From Treponema sp. (GTDB lineage: Bacteria > Spirochaetota > Spirochaetia > Treponematales > Breznakiellaceae), in assembly GCA_031278715.1 (NCBI GenBank), contig JAITJW010000056.1:1-56205 (forward strand): a stretch of DNA of 56,205 bases, given 5' to 3'. Every line of letters begins with the position of its first letter. Position 1 is the first letter of the stretch. The notes under the pieces were generated by a model. It was not told where the DNA came from, did not search any database, and worked only from the letters and a program-made list of their open reading frames with translations. The translations under genes and the position numbers were made by a program. Below, piece by piece: positions 22,470 to 31,258 of the stretch.

Positions 22470-24841
22470 ACGAGAGAACCTACCGGCTTTTGGAGTACGG
22501 TGAAATAAAAAACCGCCTTGGGCGCTGCGCCCTGAGCGGGGAAGCCGCCCGGATAATCCGGGATGGGCTGCCCCTGGACAGTGCGGAAGAGGTGGAGATC
22601 CTTAAGACGCGGGTTTCCGCCATCCTTGACCTGATGAAGCGGGAGGGGGAGGAGCCACGGGAGTCGCTTCCCTCGATTTTGCCCATCCTCCCCAAGCTGG
22701 CTGTGGAGGGGGCCTGCCTTGAAATTGAGGAAGCCTATGCCCTGGGTATCTTTGTGGAGCGGGCCGGGCGGCTGGCGGCCTGGCTTCTCAAGGCCCCCGG
22801 CGTATTTGGGGACACCCTGTCCGGCCTTCCCGATTGTTCCGCCCTGGCCCTGGAGATCTTCAAGATCATCGACCGGGACGGCCAACTCCGGGACCTGGAC
22901 GAATTCCGGGCCATTAAACGGCGGATCGCCAGGCTGCGGGAAGAACTGGAGGCGGCGGTAGGCCGCTACACGGGAAACGAGGACACCAGGCGGATGCTTC
23001 AATCCCCCCTGCCATCCCAGCGGGACGGCAGACTGGTCCTGGCGGTAAAGGCGAATTTCCGGGGCCGGATCCGGGGTATCGTCCACGAAGTGTCGGCCAC
23101 GGGGCAGACGATCTTCGTAGAGCCGGGGGAGGTTGTCGAGCGGAACAACGATATCCTTATCGAGCAGCGCGCGCTGGACGCGGAGATTCTGCGGGTACTG
23201 CGGATCCTCAGCGCCCGTATCGCCGAAACCCGGGAGGACCTTGCCGCCCTGCGCCAGGGTATTGTGGAGCTGGAAGTTCTGCGGGCCAAGGCCCGGTATT
23301 CCCTGGAAACCGGGGGAAGTTTCGCGGCCGCCTCTCCCCTGTCCGTTGTGTTAAGGGAGGCCCGGCACCCGCTCCTTGACGCGGCCGTGCCCATCGACCT
23401 GGTGATGGCACCGGGTATACGGACGGTCATCATAACCGGTCCCAACACGGGGGGTAAGACCGTGGCCCTTAAAATCCTGGGACTCTTTGCCCTGATGAAC
23501 CAGAGCGGCCTGGCCCTGCCCACGGCGGAGGGGAGTTCCCTCCCGGTTTTTGACGGGGTCTACGCGGATATTGGGGACGAGCAGTCTTTAAGCCAGTCCC
23601 TGTCCACCTTTTCCGGCCATATTATGAACATTGCCGCCATTACCGCCGCGGCAAGCCCCTGTTCCCTCGTGCTTCTGGATGAGCTGGGTTCCGGTACAGA
23701 CCCAGAGGAGGGGAGTGCCATTGCTATGGCGATTCTGGACCACCTTATCGAAAAAAAAACCTGGCTTGTCGTTACCACCCACCACGGAGTCCTGAAGAAC
23801 TACGGTTACACCAGGGAGGCCGTGGAGAACGCCAGCATGGAATTCGACGGCCGTACCCTGTGCCCCACGTTCCGCATCCGTATGGGGGTCCCCGGCGAAA
23901 GCCGGGCACTGGACATTGCCGCCCGGAACGGACTTTCCCCGGCCATTGTGGAAAAGGCGCGGTCCTACCTGGCGGAGGAACGGGCCGACGTATCCGCCCT
24001 TATCCGGGGCCTGCGGGACAAGCACCGGGAACTGGATTCCGGCCGGGACCTGGTTCGCTCGGAGGAACTGCGGCTTAGGGAGGAAGGCCGGAAGGCGGAT
24101 CTGAGGGAACTGCGGCTGCGGCAAAAAGAGGCCGAACTCAAGGAGAAGGGCCTTGGGCAGTTGGGGAACTTCCTGTCAGAAAGCCGGAAAACCCTGGAAA
24201 ACCTGGTCAGGGAACTGCGGGAAGCCGAAATAACCAGGGAAAAGACCCTTAAAGTGAAGGAATTTCTGGCGGGCCTGGAAGCGGCCGCGGCCAGGGGAGA
24301 CCGGGAACTGGAAGACGAAAAGGCCCTCCTGGCGCAGGACCGGGACCGGGAAAAGGAAGAACAGGAACCTTCTGTTACCGCTGCCGCTCCGGCCCTGCAG
24401 GAAGGCGCGGAGGTCCTGGCGGGCCTGGACAAACGCCGGGGCCGGGTCCTGCGGCCCGACCGCAAGAAAAAAGGTAACTGGATCGTGGAAATCGGTTCCC
24501 TTAAACTCAGTGTGGACGGGAAAGAACTTGTTCCCCTTTCCCCGTCCCCAGCCAAACCCTGCGCCGTGTCGCTTGATCTGGTCGCCCCCGCCGGTGTTAA
24601 AATGGAACTTTCCCTGCGGGGCATGCGCCTGGAGGAGGCCCTGGAGGCCCTTCGGCGGCAGATCGACGGGGCTGTCCTGTCCGGGCTCCGCGAATTCGCC
24701 GTTGTTCACGGCAAGGGGGAGGGGATCCTGATGAAGGGCGTCCACGAATACCTGCGAAACGAGCGGGCCGTGGCGGATTACTATTTTTCCCGCCCGGAAC
24801 TGGGCGGCGCGGGCAGGACCGAAGTTATTTTAAAGCCCTGA
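22466..24841 (+). CDS. mutS2: Endonuclease MutS2
   Basis: 791 residues. The core and lever helices are followed by a MutS-type ATPase with Walker A GPNTGGKT (about 327-334), DIGDEQSLSQSLSTFSGH, LVLLDELGSGTDPEEG and a VTTHHG switch. A long coiled coil (about 510-640) with many Glu/Arg/Leu repeats connects to a C-terminal Smr domain (about 710-785) with LSLRGMRLEEAL and VVHGKGEGILMKGV. In MutS2 the Smr motif is commonly LDLRG; here the Asp is Ser, which may affect nuclease action. MutS2 suppresses recombination and, in Bacillus, rescues collided ribosomes. Confidence 0.95.
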   Translation: MNERTYRLLEYGEIKNRLGRCALSGEAARIIRDGLPLDSAEEVEILKTRVSAILDLMKREGEEPRESLPSILPILPKLAVEGACLEIEEAYALGIFVERAGRLAAWLLKAPGVFGDTLSGLPDCSALALEIFKIIDRDGQLRDLDEFRAIKRRIARLREELEAAVGRYTGNEDTRRMLQSPLPSQRDGRLVLAVKANFRGRIRGIVHEVSATGQTIFVEPGEVVERNNDILIEQRALDAEILRVLRILSARIAETREDLAALRQGIVELEVLRAKARYSLETGGSFAAASPLSVVLREARHPLLDAAVPIDLVMAPGIRTVIITGPNTGGKTVALKILGLFALMNQSGLALPTAEGSSLPVFDGVYADIGDEQSLSQSLSTFSGHIMNIAAITAAASPCSLVLLDELGSGTDPEEGSAIAMAILDHLIEKKTWLVVTTHHGVLKNYGYTREAVENASMEFDGRTLCPTFRIRMGVPGESRALDIAARNGLSPAIVEKARSYLAEERADVSALIRGLRDKHRELDSGRDLVRSEELRLREEGRKADLRELRLRQKEAELKEKGLGQLGNFLSESRKTLENLVRELREAEITREKTLKVKEFLAGLEAAAARGDRELEDEKALLAQDRDREKEEQEPSVTAAAPALQEGAEVLAGLDKRRGRVLRPDRKKKGNWIVEIGSLKLSVDGKELVPLSPSPAKPCAVSLDLVAPAGVKMELSLRGMRLEEALEALRRQIDGAVLSGLREFAVVHGKGEGILMKGVHEYLRNERAVADYYFSRPELGGAGRTEVILKP

Positions 24842-24844
24842 TGT

Positions 24845-24943
24845 CTCAGGTAAAAATCTAACCGATACGGGCCCCGGCCCCTTGGGTTAGATTTTTACCT
24901 GAGGCAATGCGGTTAGATTAATGAGGCAATGCCGTTAGATTAA
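24845..24943. repeat. 19-bp stem-loop plus two tandem 22-bp repeats after mutS2
   Basis: CTCAGGTAAAAATCTAACC (24845-24863) pairs perfectly with 24885-24903; the loop itself contains a GGGCC/GGCCC dyad. Two 22-base direct repeats follow at 24900-24921 and 24922-24943, differing at one base. The nonamer GGTTAGATT occurs inverted in the left arm, directly at 24885 and 24911, and as CGTTAGATT at 24933. No T-tract follows. Confidence 0.75.
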
Positions 24944-25055
24944 TTATCAGGGCCCTTGACCTTTCCCCCCCTTTGGCCCTAAGCTGGATAAACTTTCCTG
25001 CCTGCCCCGTCGAAATCCGGGGAAATGGACATATTTTTTACAAGGAGACGCTGAA

Positions 25056-25145
25056 GTGCCCTGCGGAAGAAAACGCAAGTTGCGCAAAATTGCGACCCAT
25101 AAGCGCAAGAAGAAGCTTCGGAAAAATAGACACAAGAAGAAGTAA
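25056..25145 (+). CDS. 29-residue basic protein, AURKAIP1/COX24 (bS22/mS38-like)
   Basis: GTG start with AAGGAG eight bases upstream and a TAA at 25143-25145. The peptide begins MPCGRKRKLRKIATHKRKKK and ends in NRHKKK; 17 of its 29 residues are Lys or Arg. The pattern K-R-K-x-x-K-x-x-x-H-K-R-K-K-x-x-R-x-x-R-H-K-K is that of the bacterial AURKAIP1/COX24 domain. Known relatives are the mycobacterial small-subunit protein bS22 and mitochondrial mS38. I infer a small-subunit ribosomal component. It stands alone between mutS2 and dxs and is too short for most gene finders. Confidence 0.8.
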   Translation: MPCGRKRKLRKIATHKRKKKLRKNRHKKK

Positions 25146-25334
25146 AACCCCGGAGGTCCGCCGCATGTCCGGCAGGCCGCGGTGGTTTGTGGCGTCCCCG
25201 CGCCGGTAAAGACGCCGGACGCCGCCGGGACGTTGACAGCCGTTTTTGAAGATCGGGCCCCGGACCGGTGGGAACGCGGGGCCAAAGGCGGGGTTCTTCA
25301 AAGGCGGCTTCTTTTTTGCTTGGGGCTTTTTAAG

Positions 25335-27275
25335 ATGCTGGACTCAGAACCTCTTTTACCCCGGATCCAGGGACCCGGGGACCTGAAATCGTTTACGATC
25401 CCCGAACTTTCCCGCCTGGCGGCTGAGATTCGGGAACATATCATAGCCGCCGTCAAAAAAAACGGGGGCCACCTGGCCTCAAATCTGGGGGTTGTGGAGC
25501 TTACCATCGCCCTGCACACGGTGTTTGACTCGCCCCGGGACAAGATCGTCTGGGATGTGGGGCACCAGTGTTATGCCCATAAACTCCTTACCGGCCGTTT
25601 CGCCCTGTTTTCCACCCTGCGCCGCATGGGGGGCCTTGCAGGCTTTCCCCGGCGCGACGAAAGCCCCCACGATGCCTTTAATACCGGACATGCCTCCACC
25701 TCTGTGTCCGCGGCCCTTGGATTCCTTGCAGCAGGGCAGATCCTGGGGATTGGGGGCATGGCGGCGGCGGTAATCGGCGACGGGGCCCTGACCGGGGGGA
25801 TGGCTTACGAGGCCCTTTCCCATGCCGGCCAGTTGGGACTTCCCCTGGTGGTGGTCTTGAACGACAACAAGATGTCCATTGGTCCCAATGTGGGGGGGCT
25901 TTCAAAATACCTGAGCCGTCTGTCCATGAAGGCCAAATACCAGCTTTTCAGACGAACCTTTGATGCGATGGTCCGGGGTATTCCCCTGGTGGGGGAGTCT
26001 CTCTACGCGGCGATACTCAGACTCAAACGGGCGGTAAAGGCGGTCTTTTATACGGACAATTTTTTTGTAGACCTGGGCTTTGAGTATGTGGGACCCATTG
26101 GAGGGCATAACATACCCGCCCTGCTCCAGGTTTTTCGGGACGTGAGGAAGCTGGGCCGGCCCATAGTGATCCACGTGATCACCCGGAAGGGTAAGGGCTA
26201 CGGAGACGCGGAAGACGATCCGGGGACTTACCACGGCGTTTCCGCCCCTGTCGCCCCGATCTTCCCGGTCCGGGAGGCGGGCAGGGAAGATCGGGAAACG
26301 CCGGGTTTTACCGAAGCTTTTGGCCGCGCCCTGTGTAAAGCGGCGGAACGGGATCCCCGTGTCGTTGCCGTAACCGCGGCAATGGAAAAGGGAACCGGTC
26401 TTTCGGCCTTTAGGGAGGCTTTTCCGGACCGTTTTTTTGATGTGGGCATTGCAGAGGAACATGCCCTGACCTTTGCCTGTGCCCTGGCGATCCGTTCCCT
26501 TAAACCCGTGACGGCGATCTACTCCACGTTTATCCAGCGGGGGGTAGACCAGGTGATCCACGACGCGGCCTTACAACGGCTGCCCTTGATTCTGGCGCTG
26601 GACCGCGCCGGCTTTGTGGGGGAGGACGGGGAGACCCACCAGGGCCTTTTTGATATCGGTCTGTTCCGTCCCGTACCCGGTATGAGGATACTTTGCCCCG
26701 CGGGCGCCGTGGAACTTGGCCTGATGCTGGACTGGGCCCTGGCGGTCCCTCACGGGGGGCCTGTCGTCATCCGTTACCCCAAGGATCGCTCACCCCCGGA
26801 GATACCCGCCTTTTCCCGGCCCCTTATCGAAGGCCGGGGAGTCTGGATCCGCGGCGGCAGGGCCGGGGAGAAGGCTTCCGTCTGCCTGGCCTTTACCGGC
26901 GGGCTCTACGACGAGGTCCTCAAGGCTGCAGCCCTGTTGGACGACGCGGGTATTGAGGCGGATTGCTACAATTTGCGCTTTCTTAAACCCGTGGATGAAG
27001 CATATCTGGCGGGAATTATGGACAGCTATGCCCTGACCGTGTTTGTGGAAGAGGGCATCCGGGAGGGGGGCTTTGGAGAGTGCGCCCTGGCCCTGGCCCG
27101 GAGGTGGAACTGCCGCGGTAAAGTTCTAACCCTGGCCGTAGAGGAGGGTTTTGCGGGCCTGGGAACCCGGCAGGAACTGCTCAGGGCGAATCGGCTGGAC
27201 GGATCGGGAATTGCAGACTATGCTTTAACCGGTATTTCCTTTAATTACCATCATGTAGAAAGGATCAGCAAATAG
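25335..27275 (+). CDS. dxs: 1-deoxy-D-xylulose-5-phosphate synthase
   Basis: 646 residues, normal length. Thiamine-diphosphate enzyme joining pyruvate and glyceraldehyde 3-phosphate, the first step of the MEP isoprenoid pathway. It has DKIVWDVGHQCYAHKLLTGR, NTGHASTSVSAALG, the TPP-binding VIGDGALTGGMAYEAL with VVVLNDNKMSIGPNVGGLS, then RFFDVGIAEEHALTFACALA and DRAGFVGEDGETHQGLFDI. I chose the ATG at 25335 because MLDSEPLLPRIQGPGDLK matches the usual N-terminus; the longer frame upstream is not family-like. Nearby uppS uses the pathway product. Confidence 0.96.
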   Translation: MLDSEPLLPRIQGPGDLKSFTIPELSRLAAEIREHIIAAVKKNGGHLASNLGVVELTIALHTVFDSPRDKIVWDVGHQCYAHKLLTGRFALFSTLRRMGGLAGFPRRDESPHDAFNTGHASTSVSAALGFLAAGQILGIGGMAAAVIGDGALTGGMAYEALSHAGQLGLPLVVVLNDNKMSIGPNVGGLSKYLSRLSMKAKYQLFRRTFDAMVRGIPLVGESLYAAILRLKRAVKAVFYTDNFFVDLGFEYVGPIGGHNIPALLQVFRDVRKLGRPIVIHVITRKGKGYGDAEDDPGTYHGVSAPVAPIFPVREAGREDRETPGFTEAFGRALCKAAERDPRVVAVTAAMEKGTGLSAFREAFPDRFFDVGIAEEHALTFACALAIRSLKPVTAIYSTFIQRGVDQVIHDAALQRLPLILALDRAGFVGEDGETHQGLFDIGLFRPVPGMRILCPAGAVELGLMLDWALAVPHGGPVVIRYPKDRSPPEIPAFSRPLIEGRGVWIRGGRAGEKASVCLAFTGGLYDEVLKAAALLDDAGIEADCYNLRFLKPVDEAYLAGIMDSYALTVFVEEGIREGGFGECALALARRWNCRGKVLTLAVEEGFAGLGTRQELLRANRLDGSGIADYALTGISFNYHHVERISK

Positions 27276-27278
27276 AAA

Positions 27279-28157
27279 GTGGACTGGTTTCAGCGTTTTA
27301 CCTATGTCTATGATCTTATCAGGCCCATTCTGGATGTGGGGATTCTGGCGTTTCTCCTCTACAAGGCATACGATTTCCTGGTCAAAACCCAGGCCATGCA
27401 ACTGGTCAAGGGGGCCGGTTTTCTTGCCCTGGTTTACGGTGTGGCCTTCCTCTTCCGCCTTACCACATTGCAGTGGATACTTCAGATACTGGCCCCCGGC
27501 CTCCTCCTCGTTGTCGCCATTGTGTTTCAGCCTGAACTGCGGAAGATCATCATGCGCCTTGGCCAGGGGGATATTTTCCGGCCCGATACTAAACCCCGGA
27601 TAGGCCAGTTTGAGGCGGTGGTAACCGCGGCGGAGATACTTTCCCAGGAACGCCGGGGGGCCCTGATCGTTTTTTCCCGGAAGATCAACATCAGAAACAT
27701 TGTTGATACCGGTACGCGGATGAACGCCGACATATCCTCCCCGTTAATAGTGGCGGTTTTTGAATTCGACGGACCCCTCCACGACGGCGCGATGATCATC
27801 CAAAACGGCCGCATTGCCGCGGCCGGCTGTTTCCTCCCCCTTTCGGAGCAGCAGGGGATACGGAAAAGCTTCGGAACCCGGCACCGGGCGGCCCTGGGGA
27901 TGTCCGAACAGTCCGATGCGGTAATTCTGGTGGTTTCCGAGGAAACCGGGGCCATCTCCCTGGCCGTAGATTCCAAGATATACTACGATCTTTCCACACT
28001 GGAAGTTACCCGCAAGTTAAAAGAGTTTCTGGACCGCGGAGTCCGGCGGGAGGCTTTTTCCGTATCCGGCCTGGGGGAACTGAGTTCCAATACCGGAACG
28101 GATATTGACCAAAATTTTTCCCCCAAGGAGGGGGGCGATGTTTTCGTTAAACCCTAA
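27279..28157 (+). CDS. cdaA: Diadenylate cyclase CdaA
   Basis: 292 residues. Three N-terminal membrane helices (about 18-36, 43-60, 64-82) are followed by a DisA_N/DAC domain with the catalytic DGAMII and GTRHRAALG motifs. It makes cyclic di-AMP from two ATP at the membrane. The C-terminal tail is longer than minimal and Ser/Asn-rich. The start is GTG at 27279, three bases after the dxs stop. The following cdaR overlaps it by 20 bases. c-di-AMP usually controls potassium and osmolyte balance, but no target is visible here. Confidence 0.95.
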   Translation: MDWFQRFTYVYDLIRPILDVGILAFLLYKAYDFLVKTQAMQLVKGAGFLALVYGVAFLFRLTTLQWILQILAPGLLLVVAIVFQPELRKIIMRLGQGDIFRPDTKPRIGQFEAVVTAAEILSQERRGALIVFSRKINIRNIVDTGTRMNADISSPLIVAVFEFDGPLHDGAMIIQNGRIAAAGCFLPLSEQQGIRKSFGTRHRAALGMSEQSDAVILVVSEETGAISLAVDSKIYYDLSTLEVTRKLKEFLDRGVRREAFSVSGLGELSSNTGTDIDQNFSPKEGGDVFVKP

Positions 28158-29139
28158 ACGAATCCTCCGGCTCGTGGCGGAAAACTGGGTGCCAAAGGTT
28201 CTTTCCATTGCCCTGGCCCTGACAATTTTCATGTTCCACCGCATCAACACGCTGGAAACCCGGTTTTTTTCCAGCCTCCTTATCCTGGAACTGCCTTCCC
28301 ACCTGTGCCCTTCCAGTTCCTATGTCCGGATGATACGGATAACCCTGCGGGGAGACGCGAACAATATTCAGCCCATACAGGATGACGATGTGGAAGCGTA
28401 TATCGATCTTAGCAGTTACGAATCCCCGGGGACCTACCACGTTCCCATCAACATCCGTAAGAAAGGTACCGCTATGGAGGTGGAACCACTTGAAATTTCC
28501 GTGAACCCCGTGACGATAAACATTGATCTGGACTACAAACAGAATAAATATGTTCCGCTGACGGCGAATATCGAAGGAACCCCGGAGCCCGGCTTTGATC
28601 TGGTGTCCCATACCCTTTCACCCGCCCAGGTGGTTCTGGAGGGGCCCGGCGGACTTCTGGAAAATGTGCTGGAACTCTACACTGACCTTATCAATCTTAA
28701 CGGCAGGAACGCCGATTTTTCGGTTACGGTACCCATTCTAAACCCTGATCCCCTGCTTACAATACGTGGTAATGCTACAACCGAATTTAAAGGCTTTGTC
28801 CATTCACGAATCGACGTGCGGAATTTCGGAAACATCCCCATTACTCTGTTGAATCTTGACCCCGCCCTTCGGGCGGAGCCGGATTTCAGGACCGGGACCG
28901 TCCGTCTGGAGGGGAGCCGGGGGAATTTAGACGCCTTTTCCCCCCCTTCCGGTTTTCTTACGGTGGACTGCTCGGTCATCACGCAGGCGGGCCGTTACAC
29001 GCTGCCGGTTAAAGCGGCGCTTCCCCCCTCCCTCAGCCTGGTCCGTACGGACCCCGGGGAACTGGGGATCACCGTAACTGCGGTGGAAGTGGAAACGGAA
29101 ACGGAACCGGAACCGGAAATGGAAGCGGAAGATCAATGA
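28138..29139 (+). CDS. cdaR: YbbR-domain protein, CdaA regulator (CdaR)
   Basis: 333 residues. One N-terminal membrane helix (about 16-32) anchors an extracytoplasmic part made of YbbR repeats, visible as repeated segments of the VPLTANIEGTPEPGFDLVSH and SPAQVVLEGPGGLLENV type. The family binds CdaA and modulates c-di-AMP synthesis. The ATG at 28138 has AAGGAGGGG upstream, inside the end of cdaA. The C-terminus is a Glu-alternating tail encoded by a six-base repeat. The stop overlaps the acpS ATG by four bases. Confidence 0.92.
   Translation: MFSLNPKRILRLVAENWVPKVLSIALALTIFMFHRINTLETRFFSSLLILELPSHLCPSSSYVRMIRITLRGDANNIQPIQDDDVEAYIDLSSYESPGTYHVPINIRKKGTAMEVEPLEISVNPVTINIDLDYKQNKYVPLTANIEGTPEPGFDLVSHTLSPAQVVLEGPGGLLENVLELYTDLINLNGRNADFSVTVPILNPDPLLTIRGNATTEFKGFVHSRIDVRNFGNIPITLLNLDPALRAEPDFRTGTVRLEGSRGNLDAFSPPSGFLTVDCSVITQAGRYTLPVKAALPPSLSLVRTDPGELGITVTAVEVETETEPEPEMEAEDQ
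29083..29130 (+). repeat. Eight tandem NNGGAA hexamers at the 3' end of cdaR
   Basis: Successive units GTGGAA, GTGGAA, ACGGAA, ACGGAA, CCGGAA, CCGGAA, ATGGAA and GCGGAA encode an x-Glu repeat. Because the unit is six bases, copy-number change would lengthen or shorten the tail without shifting the frame. Confidence 0.8.
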
Positions 29140-29507
29140 TCGTCGGGATAGGGGTGGACGTGATCCATGTGAAGCGCATGGCCCGCTGGCATTCCATTCC
29201 GGGGCTTTTGGAGCGGTACTTCCACCCGGAAGAACTCTCCGCCGTCCTGGAAAAAGGCGCCGGCGCGAACCTTTCCCTGGCGGCCCGTTTTGCCGCAAAG
29301 GAGGCATTCGGCAAGGCTTTGGGTACAGGCTTGGCGGGAATTGTGCTGAAAGACATCATGGTGAAAAACTGTTTTAACGGCCGGCCGGAGGTACAGGTGT
29401 TCGGTACCGCCCGGCAGGCGCTGGAAAAAAGCGGGGCCGTCCGGGTTCACATTTCCCTTACCCATGAGCAGGATAATGCTATCGCTATGGTAGTGCTGGA
29501 GGGGTGA
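29136..29507 (+). CDS. acpS: Holo-[acyl-carrier-protein] synthase
   Basis: 123 residues. It transfers phosphopantetheine from CoA to acyl carrier protein. IVGIGVDVIHVKRM contains the metal-binding Asp, and LAARFAAKEAFGKALGTGL holds the conserved KEAxxKALGTG motif with the Glu ligand. FHPEELSAVLEKG and VHISLTHEQDNAIAMVVLE complete the fold. Four-base overlap with cdaR upstream. Confidence 0.96.
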   Translation: MIVGIGVDVIHVKRMARWHSIPGLLERYFHPEELSAVLEKGAGANLSLAARFAAKEAFGKALGTGLAGIVLKDIMVKNCFNGRPEVQVFGTARQALEKSGAVRVHISLTHEQDNAIAMVVLEG

Positions 29508-29512
29508 TCCTT

Positions 29513-30364
29513 GTGGAAGAAAAAGAGCTAAAAGTATCGTTTTTATCCAAACGGGAATACGAATGTCCGGTCTGCGGGGCAAAATTCCGCAAAGAGGAGC
29601 TTCTCTCCGGAGGTGGCAGGCTTATCGCCGGTCCCATGACGGAAGAACTCCACCGTATCTACGAGCCCAGCGTTAAATACGGGGAAATTTTTCCGCTTAT
29701 CTACCAGGCTACGGTATGCCCCGAGTGCTGGTTCGCCGCTATGGATCAGGATTTTGAGGAATTGAGCGGCGAAGGGGTACAGGCGGCCCAAAAAGACCGG
29801 GAGGGCCGCCTTAAAGACGCCATGCGCCTCTGCCGGTCCCTGGATTTTTCATCCCCCCGCGGTCTTGTGGAGGGGGCGGTTTCCCAGTACCTCGTAATGC
29901 GCTGTTACCAATACTACGATAAAAATTTCAGCCCGACCGTCAAACAGGGACTGGCGGCCTTGCGGGCCGCCTGGCTTTTTGACGATCTGGATAAAAAGGC
30001 CCCAAAACAGAACTACGACTGGCTGGCCCTGTTGTTCCGTCGGAAGGCGCAGTTTTTGTACAACGAGGCGATCCGGCTGGAGCAAAGCGGCAAGGAAACC
30101 CTTTCCGCGATGAAGGTGTTTGGTCCCGATACGGATAAAAATTACGCTTACGAGGGGGTCCTGTACCTCTGTGCCTACCTGTGTTACAAATTCGGCCCCA
30201 GCGATCCCGGACAGCGCAAGTATTCCCTGGAGGATGCCCGCAGGACCATTGCCAAAATCTTCGGCATGGGAAAATCTTCCAGGGACAAGCCGGGGCCCCT
30301 TCTGGATCATGCCCGGCAGATCTACGATGCCATCAACAAGGAACTTAACGAAAGTGACGAATGA
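29513..30364 (+). CDS. DUF2225 protein with N-terminal zinc site
   Basis: 283 residues. CPVCGAKF near residue 17 and CPECWF near residue 70 form a split CxxC...CxxC zinc site. The rest is a helical, TPR-like solenoid (for example EGAVSQYLVMRCYQYYD, KQGLAALRAAWLFDDLDKK, LLFRRKAQFLYNEAIRLEQS). DUF2225 is common in spirochetes and Firmicutes without a proven role. I chose the GTG at 29513, which has GGAGGGG eight bases upstream, over a GTG at 29504 that overlaps the ribosome site. It overlaps truA by 11 bases. Confidence 0.9.
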   Translation: MEEKELKVSFLSKREYECPVCGAKFRKEELLSGGGRLIAGPMTEELHRIYEPSVKYGEIFPLIYQATVCPECWFAAMDQDFEELSGEGVQAAQKDREGRLKDAMRLCRSLDFSSPRGLVEGAVSQYLVMRCYQYYDKNFSPTVKQGLAALRAAWLFDDLDKKAPKQNYDWLALLFRRKAQFLYNEAIRLEQSGKETLSAMKVFGPDTDKNYAYEGVLYLCAYLCYKFGPSDPGQRKYSLEDARRTIAKIFGMGKSSRDKPGPLLDHARQIYDAINKELNESDE

Positions 30365-31139
30365 GCCCCCCGGAGGGCGCAATATCAGGTTCCTTATTGC
30401 CTATGACGGTACGGATTTTTCCGGCTGGCAGCGGCAGGACGGCAGCCCCCTTTCAGGCGCACGGCGAACGGTTCAGGGGGTTCTTGAGACCGCGCTTGAA
30501 ACAATGCACGGACACAGGGTGCCGCTTACCGGGTCCGGCCGTACCGATGCGGGGGTCCATGCCGCTGGTCAGGTGGCGAATTTCCATACTTCCATCGGCC
30601 GTATTCCCGCCGGACGTTTTGTCCCCGCCCTGAACGGCCTTCTGCCCCAGGATCTGCGGATCCTGGAAGCACGGGAAACCCGCCGGGATTTCCACGCCCG
30701 TTTTGACGCCCGTTCCCGAACTTACCGTTACCACCTTATCTGTGGCCGGCCCGCCCTGCCCCACGAATTACGCTACGCCCTGCAGCTCCGCCGCCGCCCC
30801 CGGATTGACCGGCTTAACGATTATGGCCGCCTGCTCCTGGGGGAGCAGGACTGTTCCCTGTTTGCTGCTTTCGGCGATTCAAGTGAATCCCGGTTTCGCT
30901 ATATCTCCCGCTGCCATTTCTTTGTCCGGGCTGATACACTGGTTTTTGAGATTAGCGCCAATGCGTTTTTGTGGAAAATGGTCCGCTCCATTCTGGGGAC
31001 CCTGCTTTTCTTTGAGGAACGGGACCTGGAACCCCGGGCCCTTCTTAAAGCCCTGGAAAACGGGGAGCGCCGCCTTGCCGGTCCTACCCTGCCTGGCCGG
31101 GGCCTTTTTTTGTGGAACATCGAGTACTACCAGGATTGA
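30354..31139 (+). CDS. truA: tRNA pseudouridine synthase A
   Basis: 261 residues. IRFLIAYDGTDFSGWQRQ, TVQGVLETAL, the catalytic Asp in GSGRTDAGVHAAGQVANF, FHARFDARSRTYRY and NAFLWKMVRSILGTLL are all typical. It modifies uridines 38-40 in the anticodon stem. The start I infer is GTG at 30354, with AAGGA ten bases upstream, because the first family-like residues follow soon after. Last gene of the dxs-to-truA operon. Confidence 0.95.
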   Translation: MTNEPPGGRNIRFLIAYDGTDFSGWQRQDGSPLSGARRTVQGVLETALETMHGHRVPLTGSGRTDAGVHAAGQVANFHTSIGRIPAGRFVPALNGLLPQDLRILEARETRRDFHARFDARSRTYRYHLICGRPALPHELRYALQLRRRPRIDRLNDYGRLLLGEQDCSLFAAFGDSSESRFRYISRCHFFVRADTLVFEISANAFLWKMVRSILGTLLFFEERDLEPRALLKALENGERRLAGPTLPGRGLFLWNIEYYQD

Positions 31140-31258
31140 ACACAGGGCATCGGCGTTTACTCTTTCTTCAGCGCCCCTCATCCAATGCGGGTATTGACAG
31201 GTATCTGCAGATTATTCAGACTGCCTATAGTGCTTCGGTTTTGGCAAGGAGTCTCCCT

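Noticed and set aside
25146-25334. A coding extension of dxs upstream of 25335
   Set aside because: The extra 51 residues are unlike Dxs and lack a ribosome site; nothing else recognisable lies in this stretch.
31194-31231. Promoter for the double-thioredoxin gene (TTGACA ... TATAGT)
   Set aside because: The spacing between the hexamers is 26 bases, too long for a normal promoter.
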